Assembly: GCA_023055425.1 (NCBI GenBank) | Contig: JALGPY010000008.1 | Coordinates: forward strand, 7,450,501 to 7,514,500 | Direction of reading: 5' to 3' | Length of the DNA: 64,000 bases | From: Linanthus parryae | Taxonomy: Eukaryota; Streptophyta; Magnoliopsida; Ericales; Polemoniaceae | Part shown: positions 54,767-64,000 of the stretch, piece after piece | Layout: the number at the start of each line of letters is the position of its first letter | Numbering within the stretch: the first letter of the stretch is position 1 | The notes under the pieces: model-generated | What the model saw: only the letters and a program-made list of their open reading frames with translations | Told to the model about the DNA's origin: nothing | Databases searched by the model: none | Translations under genes and position numbers: made by a program

Positions 54767-56339
54767 AAAATTCTACTCTAGCCCATAATATTACGAGTAT
54801 CTAGCAAGAATACACTTATAACAAGCACATAAATGCCCCGACTGAGTTAATATATTTTTGCTACCCTTCAAAAAAAAAGTAAAAACATTATGCACCGCTG
54901 TTGCCGTCCATGTAACGGAAGCGGAGGTGCCCGAGTTCGTTATGTATCACCGTCCATGTAAATGTATTCGCATTTTTATTCTAGAGAATATGTTATTGCG
55001 TGTAGTCTGTTATGCCCTCCTTTGGGTGTATTCTCCTCACAAAAGTGTTACTTGTTGTGGCTTGTTGCATTCATGGATGTCCTTAACTTGTGACCCCATT
55101 TCAGAAAACAGCACGCGGCTATGTTGGTCTTCTCTTATACTTCTCCTGAGAAACCCCGGTTTTGGATTTCAACGACTATTAGCATGCACTCTTCACCACA
55201 TTTTTTTCCTCTTTTGCAAATCACTTCATGTTTGGACTTCAAGATACTCACATATGCTCTTTTCTGCAGCTTTGCTCTCCTGCAAGATCGTGCGTGGGTA
55301 TGATTTTTTTTGTTGTTGGAAGTTCCGCGCTCTTTGGACCTAAAGCTGAAAGCAGGTGTAGAGAAGCAATCTTTTTCCTGTGATGATCAAAGTATGACAA
55401 TGTCGGAAATATGTCCATGTTTCAGCATTTTGCTGTATAAGTTATTACATTTGCACGCAATATATCTTACTGAAGGAACATTTTGCTTCTGCTAATCCTG
55501 ATGGGTTGGTATTCCTGTGAATTGTGATAATTGGTTTGTGTCTAGTCACTCGCTTTCTCTTGTTTGTTTTGTTGTCGAAAGATCTGTTTTTGGAGTCCAG
55601 GTTATGTATGAAGCTCTTATTTTCTTGCATGTTGGTCAAAAACTTATAATAGACGGAAAGGATTGGGTACTGGTGGTGGTATGTGCTGTTTTATGAAAAG
55701 TCGTAGTGGTGGATCAGTAGTTGTGGTTTCCGCTAGCTGCGGTGATAGTGCTGCTGGGTTTGTGGGCTGTGTTTTGAGGACATTGGCGGCAGTTTTGTGA
55801 GGTCAGTATTGTCCATTTGATGGTGGTGGTGGTGGTGGTGGTGGTCATTGTTGATGGTAGTGGTGGTGTGTAGGGTTCACAAGAGATGGCGTGGAAATGA
55901 GAAATGCAATGCTACGACATAGACAGCGAGTTATCGTACAACAGCAAAAATCACCCCAGAAGCAGTGGCTGCTGCATTTCAATTATTTGCCCTTTGTCGA
56001 GATACTGATAAGAAAATATCACCCCCACAACTGCTTTCCACTGCAAAACTGGCCTTGGAGACATAGTGACATCGTCAGACAACCATGACACAGGTTCATG
56101 AGGCTTTCTTTGAGACCAAATCAAATAAAGATGTGGGCTTAACTAAACGCCACTGCCAAGCAAAGCCTAAATACAAGAAGAAATTGGATTCCACTAACTC
56201 AGCATGAGGTGGAGCCTTAACCTGACACAAGATGGGACCCTATTAGGATAGTGTGCTTATAACAAGACCCATAGCAAAATGTGTACACGTTCAGCCTCAT
56301 GGGCAAAACCTAATGAGTCCAAACAAATTAGATCTTATC

Positions 56340-56765
56340 GTTTGACAAAATCAGGTTTTGTGATCTTGTCAAAGAACAATCAACTTCTTTACAACGAGAA
56401 ACGTATAAGTTATTGTCTCTTTTATGCTTTTGTAAATGGGTTTTGCGATCTTCTCAAAGGACAACCAACCCTGTACAAGAAGAAACTTATAAGTTATTGT
56501 CTATTTTATGCTTGTAAATGGGTTTTGCGATCTTCTCAAAGGACAATCAACTTCTTTACAACGAGAAACGTTATCTCTATTATGCTTTTGTAAATGAGTT
56601 TTGCGATCTTCTCAAAGGACACCCAACTCCTGTGCGACGAGAAACGTACAAGTTATTGTCTCTTTATGCTTGTAAATAGGTTTTGCGATCTTCTAAAAAA
56701 ATAACCAACTCCTGTAAAACGAGAAACGTACAAGTTATTGTCTATGTTTGTAAACGTACACGTTA
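56340..56765. repeat. Five-copy tandem repeat of about 85-95 bp
   Basis: Units contain GTAAATGGGTTTTGCGATCT, TCTCAAAGGACAA.CAACT, GAGAAACGTA.AAGTTATTGTCT and TTTATGCTT. They start near 56355, 56445, 56515, 56590 and 56680 and decay toward the right. An open frame of 104 residues runs through the first three units only because they lack stops; it is not supported as a gene. Confidence 0.8.
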
Positions 56766-56971
56766 TTTTCTTAATAGACGACTCCAATTTACTTTCATAG
56801 AGAAATGATCCCAGCAGAGCTCTTTTAGGGATGATACCGCCCTCTAGGCTATTTGAAACTGTTTCGTGGATTGATTTCCGAGCAAAGTGACCAAAGTCAC
56901 CAACCGTGCACCCCTTGTAAAATCAGCTCAAAAAGAATTTCACTTTTGTGCCCTAACCTGCTTCTAAATTA

Positions 56972-57218
56972 CCACAAAGTCTTGAATTTGGGTTTTATTA
57001 CTGTTCACTATGTCAGTTTGTCCCGGTGATTTGGATAGCGATATGATATAATTTTTTTGATAATCTTTTCATAATGTTGTAGAGTAAAAGTTGCCCTCTT
57101 ACACATTGACAAAAATTATGAAAAAATCGCATCGTTTTGCGATTGAAATTACCCTTTCAAAGTGACATAGAGACGAGTCAAAAAGTCAAACTAAGAACAA
57201 AGAGATGAAACGGAGAGG
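56972..57218. mobile_element. Stowaway MITE, diverged
   Basis: TA flanks (56970-56971 and 57219-57220), exact family length of 247 bp, and internal arms (GTCCCGGTGATTTGGATAGC and its partner) place it in the 40729-40975 family. The terminal inverted repeats are decayed (CCACAAAGTCTT versus GATGAAACGGAGAGG). Confidence 0.75.
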
Positions 57219-58163
57219 TAATTTATTTATGGATTGTAGACTCTTCTATCAAGTTCGATTGATTTATCTAAGATACAATTTCGTTTCTCTTGAAAAATAA
57301 ACATCATATATTTGCAAACAACATTCTTATTTTAACAACCCAATTTTAATGCTAACGTTGAAAACTTCCACAGTAAAACTCATTCGAGAGGGTTTGGTGG
57401 GCTTACGAATGATTGCCCTCTCAATAACATTCGAGCACGGAAACATCAATGGATTTTCCCGAAACGGAACCCATCCAACGATTTTACCTAAAAAAAATCC
57501 ATCCACCCATCTCAGCAGCAACTATATTAGTACTTCTATCTCAGCGTCGTGGTCCTGAGAACAAAAAGTCATACCAAGCTGTCAATGTTTTTTAATAACG
57601 GTTAGATAAACAGTGACCCAGTTGAAAAGTACCCACACACTTTCCCTTTATAGAAAGAGAAAAAAAAATTAGAGAGGGAAGTTTCGGGAGGCGTACGCGT
57701 GCCTGCCTTGTCATCGAATAACCTGATCAAACCCCCTGAAACTCTCTTTTGCTGCTTCTTCTTCTTCACCATACACGAACACACACACACACACAGAGTA
57801 CGGCAAGCAATCACCTTTACTAGGGGTGTAATTGACGAAATAAACTCCTCCTTTTTGGTGTTGGTGGGGGCTCCAATTCGAGCTCTTCACACAACAACAA
57901 CTCTAGAGCATTCCCCTTCCTTCACGCCACTCTTCGGTAAAACCCTAGCTTTTTCTCCTTTTGAAGATTCCTGAAGCCCTTTTTATCCTGTAGAGAAGAT
58001 TCCAGGACGAGTTAGGTTGACGCCCTCCAACTGTTCGATCAATTGTCCCTGTCAAACTATTACTATAAAAGTTTGATTTTTTCTCTTTCAAGCTTATGCA
58101 CTGTTACATATTAAAAGGCTGTGTCCTTGAAGAAAACAGATAGTTGATACTAGTTGATCAGAC

Positions 58164-61100
58164 ATGGTTGGGAGTACTATCTTTCATCGGAGAAGGAACT
58201 CATGGCCGGCGGAAGAATATATCAGCCGGAGTACTCTACAACTGGTAATCATGATTTCAACTTTATGCTGTAATTGAAGGTTTGATCTTTGCAATTTGTG
58301 CCCTAGCTATTCCCATGACTGGTCTTGATGGTAAATTGAGCAAATATTATGCCTGAGTTACCAGTCAATTTAAGACCAGTTATGTATGTTAGGGAAGTGA
58401 ACGCGAAATGGACCACAAATAGCATAATAATCAAACTAGATCAAGAACAAACCCCAAGGATTTTTCTAGTTTGTCTGATGAGGCCTAAGTGCATAGATTA
58501 GAGCAATTCAGTTGTTGTTCAAGTAGGCTGCTAGTCAATGTTATCGCACCTACAAGAAAATGGTCAAAAAGTGAGGCCCTGGTCTCAGCTATCACTTTGA
58601 CCCGATGATTTGATTAGCAACACGATGCAAGAATTTGGTAATCATTTTGCTATCCAAATCACCGGGTCAAAGTGACATGACTACGGATGAAAAAGTCAAA
58701 CTAAGAAGAAACTAAAGAAACAGACCAAGTATGTGCCAAACCTCCTCTGAAAGCCGTCAGTGATATGATAGTTTGAGCCGTCGTCGGTGATATAATAGTT
58801 TGAGGGGTTAGAGCATAAGTGCAGCCCCTAAGCTAGAGTGCAAGCCAACACATGAGTTGGATAATTGAAACTCTATCTCTTCTCTTTTAGGGTTTATGAA
58901 CGTTATTTAGGCCCTATCCGAGGCTCTTAATAATGGTATCCATTGCTTCATGATGAATTTCTGCATATCTCTCTTATAATTTTCCTGGGTTTTGCTTCAC
59001 ATGTGCTGATATTTCCTTGCTTCTCCTTTGTTTTGTTGCTATTCGTACATGAAGTTGGATTTTGATAGTGCTGTCCCACCGGAACACGCTTGGAGACGAA
59101 AACTAGACAGCAATGCTACCATCCTTAAAGAATTTAGTGTCACGTTCATGGAAGCGCTTAAGTTGGTAAACATTGTGACACACGAGTAATTTCTGTACAC
59201 ATTTTTGCACTTTATATTTGTAAAGCTCTCATTTTTGTTGCTGATCTATGATTCCCAGCTGCGACTTGGCTTACGAATGTGGTCATATGTAAGGGAAGAG
59301 GCAGCCCAGGGAAGGGTAGGTATACTACTTCATTAGTCAGTTACACATTCTCATTTTACTTTAACATCAAGAGATACTTTGGGCATATTCAAAACGATCT
59401 TGAAAAGTTGTGTCTTTAGTAAAAAATATGCACTTTGAACTAGTTATCAGCGAGCATTTATCTCAGTTTTTGCGTTACTGAATTGATACGTGCAGACAGC
59501 ACCCATTAATCCTTTCAATCGAGAAGCCTGCAAGCCGTCAGCATCCCATGGAGTGCCACTTGGGGGGATGGGGTAAGATATTTGTGAATTATTAAGCAGC
59601 TGTATATTTTATATTTACTGGAGGAGATCTGGTGAAAACCAAAAGAATTTTTGACATGAAGGCTTTTTGAAAAACATTATAAAGCATTATGTGAGGATTA
59701 TCTGTCCAATAATAACTTAATAGCAAAAGAAACTTCATTAGTTTCTCTCCTTTTGGAAGGGGTTCTGCAAAAGCAAGATTGTTGTTTGCTTTGTTTTACA
59801 TTTTGTGAACTAAGATGATCCTATTCATGCTTCTGATATTCTAAATGTTTCTGATATAAGGAGTGGCAACATATCTAGGGGCTTCAGAGGCGAGTTCAGG
59901 CATTGGCAAATAGTTCCTGGTACTTGTGAGACTGCTCCTATCATGGCTGATCAGTTTTCGGTAAAGCTATTTGTTTCAATTCATCATCCTCCAGTTGTTT
60001 CTAATTCAGCCACGACCAATTTAATATTAGTTGATCTTGTCAGGTGGTATACTATTAGCTTGTAAGTTCCAAGTGTTTATTCTTAGCGGGCGCTTGCATT
60101 TTAACATATATGGTGTTGCACTTTGGTCAGTTCTGTCTCTGAATGTCCTCATGGTTTAACTCCGAAGTTGGTGACATAGATGTTATTAGGTTTAACGCAT
60201 ATGGGAGTATTAGGCATCACATGGGTTTACTTGATATGAAGACAAAAGAAGGTATGTAGAGGCATAAAGAGAAAGTGCTGACAGGAGGCGTATATCACTG
60301 TAGCTATAATAGAAATCCTCATTTTCCCCTTGAATATATACCAATATGAAGTGACTAGTTGATAAACCCGTGCTGAAGGGCACTATCTTAGAAACATTGA
60401 TACAGAACCTTTACTTCTTCGAATCTCTAGCTTTTAAAGTGGACACATTGCTGCAGATATATTTGGATTTTGTGATGGTATTGACACCATTTTCCCTTTT
60501 TCTTCATTTCCGACACAACTTTAAGTACTTTCTACTGACACTGTTGTCCCTCTATATAATTTCAAACAAGAAAAAGGAAAGTGGACAATTATTTTGGTGT
60601 ATCACAAAACAGTAAAGTGGGCAAATTTTGTGAGACGGAGGGAGTAGTATGTTAAAATGTCAGTTTTCAAAACAGTTAGTCAAGAAATGCAATGGAAGAT
60701 TGGAAGTGTAATAGAGAATGGAAGAAAGAGGGAACGGGAAGGAATGTGTGAGATGTGAGATAAACAAATCTGAGAGAATGAGTGGAGTATGCGGCCCACA
60801 GATTTGAGTGGTTAAAAGATACTACTACCATTAAAGGATTGCAAATCAAAAAATCTAAGGGTCCAAAACAAAATGTGAACTACTAAAAAAGCCTCTTATT
60901 CCTCTCCAGAATAAGGTAGGATAGGTTACTATTCCTCAAGCTTCTTTGTAATACAGTTCACATGTTTGTGAAGAGATGGATTCCCTTCAGTGAACATGTA
61001 TGTTTATGTGGGAAGTAAGGACTAATTTATGGCATGGACAAGAACAGAGTGATATGGGACCGCTGGACGTCTGGACTGTATTAAGAAGAATGCAGGCATT

Positions 61101-63846
61101 GTATTGCTATGTTATTTTGCCTGCTCATCATAAATCTTTTTGAGTACGCATCATTTGATGCTCTGGTTAACAAAGACCAGTTTCATGCTATCTGATCCCA
61201 TTATTGGTTTTATGTGCCACAGATTTTTATATCTCGGGGAGGGAATAAAAGTTACGCATCGGTTTTAGCCCCGGGCCAACATGAAGGATTAGAGTAAGGC
61301 AATGCACATTTCCTTGGCACTTTACAACTCATTCTTAATTGATATGTTGAGAATTTACTACCTGTTTTTCTACAGCTCATTCATTCATACAAGGGCCTAA
61401 TATATAAAATAATCATTTTACAGAACAAGAGGGCCAATGTGCCCAAAAGAAAAACTAATTATATTTTCCAGTTTGCTTCTAATGTTGTATAATTGGTAGT
61501 TTCGTACCCAACATGTCTGCAACTCTTTTGAGGCTGTAATCCTGAACCCTGTGATGCCGTTTTTGTGTATCAATGTTAGCTTCTTATTCTAACTCTTTAG
61601 GAGTTTTTAAGTATCTGGTTCCTCACTTCCCAGCATGTTCACTCAGTAAATTAGTGGCCCTTTTTTTTATAGAGACACGATGTCGTTTAATTGAATGATG
61701 TAACATATTGGAATTCTTAGATTTCAGTTACTATTTTTAATTGTGAATTCTGTAAGGCCATGGAAAGAATTTGAACAAATTAAAGTGGAGTGAGGAAATC
61801 TATGCAAATCTTTCATCTATCAAGATAGGTGTGCTTTAGGATTACTCAGGTTAAGATGATATGATTGCCTCTTATGAGAAGTTGAACAAGTTACCTATGC
61901 AAGCAGGGTTGGTGGTATGCTAACTAAATGAAATATTCAAGATTGATTTATGTCTGCATCTTTTTGGATCTTAACATTGATGAGCTACTTGAGGCGTCAT
62001 ATCGAAGATACTGCCTTAAAGATGCCTCATCTGAGGGGGAGGCGGGGGGGGGGGGGGGGGGGGGAGGCGTCATATCGAAGATACTGCCTTAAAGATGCCT
62101 CATCTGAGGGGGAGGCGGGGGGGGGGGGGGGGGTTGCGATCTGGTGCAAGCTCATCTTCACATGTAAGCTGTGTAAGCCTAACACGTTGACTTGATAAAT
62201 GGTGGGCGGTGAGGCAGAGGGATTACTTCTCAATACTTAAGGACACTTATGTGTTATGTTTATGTATCATCGTGCTTGACGTGACTGCTACTAGTGTCTG
62301 GGTCAATTTTGAGACTATATGTTATTAAAATACGTAATGCACGGATGGGAGGATTACCCTTCTTGGATTTCAATGCATGTTGAGATTTATACAGAAGATT
62401 GCTATCTTTTGAGTTTTAATTCTGATACAGGAAGTCAGGCGATTTTGGTTTATCATCATGGGGATGGAATTTGGATGGGCAGCATTCCACCTATCACGCA
62501 CTATTCCCAAGGGCATGGACCATATATGATGGTATTTCCAGAAGTCCTTAAAAAAATAATAGATTTTTGTCTTCAGATATATCTTCTCAATAGTGTTTCA
62601 CTTTCCGCCAGGTGAACCAGACCCTGAACTGAAAATATCCTGCCGCCAAATATCACCGTTCATACCGCATAATTATCGAGATAGTAGTCTTCCTGCCACT
62701 GTTTTTGTGTATACGGTACGCTTGTGTTATGCTCTGTTAAATGCACACTCCAATGATGCTGATTCTCATTCTCTGCTGTATTATTGTAAGATGGAACAGT
62801 CTGTCCACAAATTGTGTCCCGTATGCACTAAAGTTACTGTGCAGCAATCAGAACTCATTTCATAGGTCAAAGAAACTAGGCTTTATCAGATATGTTTAAG
62901 AAACCATATCACTTGAGTAATAGCTTTAGTTACTTAATTTGTCTGCTTAATCATTGGGATACATCCAACTTATATTTGAAGTGTTGGAAACTCCATCTTT
63001 CTCCTTAAGCTTACAACTTGTTCATAAGCATAAGATTGCTGTATAATTGCATGCGTGGCTTCTTAGTGTTTGAATAGTCCAGCAGTTTATATCCTTGGAA
63101 CTCTCAGATTTCCTGGTGTCATAAATTTATAAGCAAGATGCTGCATACATGCTAATATACTTCTGGAGCGTGGTTAAAGTTTACATCTTTCTGAGTTTGT
63201 GCAATATGCTAAGCCAAGACCAAACTGGTATATGGTCCGACATTTTAGCGAAATAATCTGAAATTGGAACTCGAGTTTTTAATTTGTCTAGAACTTGATT
63301 CAAACTATATTTGTGCTTGTTACTTGTTAAAAGTTTTTTTGCAAGAAGAGTTCCATTCGTCTTATATTAAGGGTAAACCAACAAAAGCCAGGAGTCATCT
63401 GCGCAATCTGTTGAAATTAGTTCATCATCTAGCGTCAAATTATGTCTGTGTAAGAGAATCCTATTCGCATAATTTCTACTTCTCTATTGCAGTTGGCGAA
63501 CACGGGGAAAGAAAGGGCACAAGTTAGCCTCCTTTTTACATGGGCGGTAAGCTTGTTTTGTTGCCTAAATTTTCATTAAAAACATGCATCTAGCTACAGC
63601 CAGACATGCATCTAGTTTCCCTCTTGTATGCTTAATCATCGCTGCCTTATCTTTCACCTTCGTCCATGCATGCAGAATTCAATTGGAGGGACATCTCACC
63701 TATCTGGAGATCATGTGAACGAACCATTCATGTATGTTTGACTCTTATTCGTTTGCAAGATATCTGCTGGATTTGGATATTCACTCTGTATTTTTTTTCC
63801 CTGATAGTGGTGAAGATGGAGTTTCTGGTGTACTTCTACATCACAA
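58164..63846 (+). CDS. Non-lysosomal glucosylceramidase (GBA2/GH116 family), 5' part, eleven exons, continues past the window
   Basis: Exons 58164-58244, 59055-59165, 59259-59315, 59496-59572, 59861-59960, 61223-61293, 62431-62531, 62612-62715, 63493-63546, 63676-63731 and 63808-63846 keep one frame for 283 residues. Text: [114 protein letters not shown] and [20 protein letters not shown]. This is the GH116 N-terminal domain of plant GBA2 homologues (about 950 residues), which hydrolyse glucosylceramide to glucose and ceramide. The catalytic acids lie in the C-terminal domain outside this window. The acceptor-like AG at 63946-63947 would lead to a stop, so the next exon probably lies beyond 64000. 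Intron 6 has a poly-G repeat. Confidence 0.95.
61991..62134. repeat. 73-bp tandem duplication ending in poly-G tracts, GBA2 intron 6
   Basis: The unit GAGGCGTCATATCGAAGATA to GAGGGGGAGGC is followed by 20 or more G. It is repeated at once from 62064, ending in about 17 G at 62117-62133. The two copies are identical outside the G runs. The tract could form G-quadruplexes in DNA or pre-mRNA (inference). Confidence 0.9.
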
Positions 63847-64000
63847 GTAAGTTATCAATGTGTTTTCTTTCTTTCTGTAATTTTTTTAATGGGGAAATGG
63901 TTTTTAAAATGTACAATTGGTATTGCTATTGCTATTAATGATTTTAGGCAAAGGAGAGTTCAGTAGTATGCATCTCAGCTTACATTGACTGTGCGATTCT

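Larger units (their letters stand above)
53211..57640. other. Gene-poor stretch: F-box 3' flank, repeats, no supported gene
   Basis: 53211-53900 is the likely 3' UTR and flank of the F-box gene. 54695-54840 is a CAGTGGCGGA-type remnant with a 24-nt C run followed by 14 A (54733-54770). 54858-55640 has open frames without recognisable protein features. 55818-55845 is a GGT microsatellite. 56340-56765 is a tandem repeat and 56972-57218 a Stowaway. Confidence 0.6.

Noticed and set aside
54858..55343. 161-codon plus-strand open frame
   Set aside because: No recognisable domain, Cys/Leu-rich random-looking text, lies in gene-poor DNA and has overlapping frames of similar quality. Not supported as a gene.
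63946..64000. Exon 12 of the glucosylceramidase gene
   Set aside because: An AG is present, but joining there leads to an in-frame stop within a few codons and the text does not match the family. The true exon probably lies beyond the window.
1..64000. CRISPR arrays, prokaryotic operons, rRNA or standard tRNA genes
   Set aside because: The tandem repeats here lack the unique-spacer pattern of CRISPR, the genes have spliceosomal introns, and no canonical tRNA cloverleaf or rRNA sequence was recognised.

Overview
This is nuclear DNA of a flowering plant, most probably a core eudicot. The genes are split by GT-AG introns, the intergenic DNA is AT-rich, and it is crowded with plant transposons: Ty1/copia, TR-GAG type, LINE, SINE-like, MULE, hAT, PIF/Harbinger and Stowaway. 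I could not fix the genus. Exon models were built by hand from splice sites, reading-frame continuity and remembered family features.

Five protein-coding genes look functional. (1) A VAMP72-type R-SNARE on the minus strand (1164-3735, five exons, 220 residues). (2) A mitochondrial- or plastid-targeted zinc alcohol dehydrogenase-like protein on the minus strand (5159-12975, eight exons, 439 residues), with a 4.35 kb intron carrying foreign sequence. (3) An F-box/phloem-protein-2 (PP2-B) gene on the minus strand (43187-45830, three exons, 276 residues). (4) A single-exon F-box/FBA gene on the plus strand (52032-53210, 392 residues). (5) The first eleven exons of a non-lysosomal glucosylceramidase (GBA2/GH116) on the plus strand (58164 to the window edge). 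A sixth candidate at 18103-18612 is an intact intronless ORF related to the CXXC zinc-binding DUF866 family. It has the marks of a retrogene: a 17-bp target-site duplication, an A-tail, and an empty paralogous site in the same window.

Layout: 1-13,870 holds the VAMP and ADH genes with MITEs between them. 13,900-16,190 is a MITE plus a long direct repeat. 16,190-21,840 is a tandem duplication of an AT-rich block and a kelch-like gene fragment, interrupted by the retrogene and by a DEAD-box helicase gene fragment. 21,887-25,159 holds two adjacent MULE-like elements with gene-like interiors. 25,950-27,910 is a 5'-truncated LINE. 28,292-29,938 is a gag-only LTR element with perfect TSDs. 31,245-37,749 is a decayed Ty1/copia element (TSD GATTT) containing a younger non-autonomous LTR element of the opposite orientation (TSD CAAAG). 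37,799-42,607 is a PP2-B pseudogene, a tandem relative of the intact PP2-B gene, hit by a Stowaway in exon 2 and a Harbinger-like element in intron 2. 46,242-51,610 is mostly MITEs, a SINE-like repeat and a GC-rich element. The right end holds the F-box and GBA2 genes.

The genes do not form a pathway; this is ordinary eukaryotic gene order. The interest lies in the clear insertion history: nested elements with readable target-site duplications, a local duplication and decay of F-box/PP2 genes, an apparently intact retrogene, a strand-flipped protease segment inside the copia element, and several unusual short-repeat arrays.
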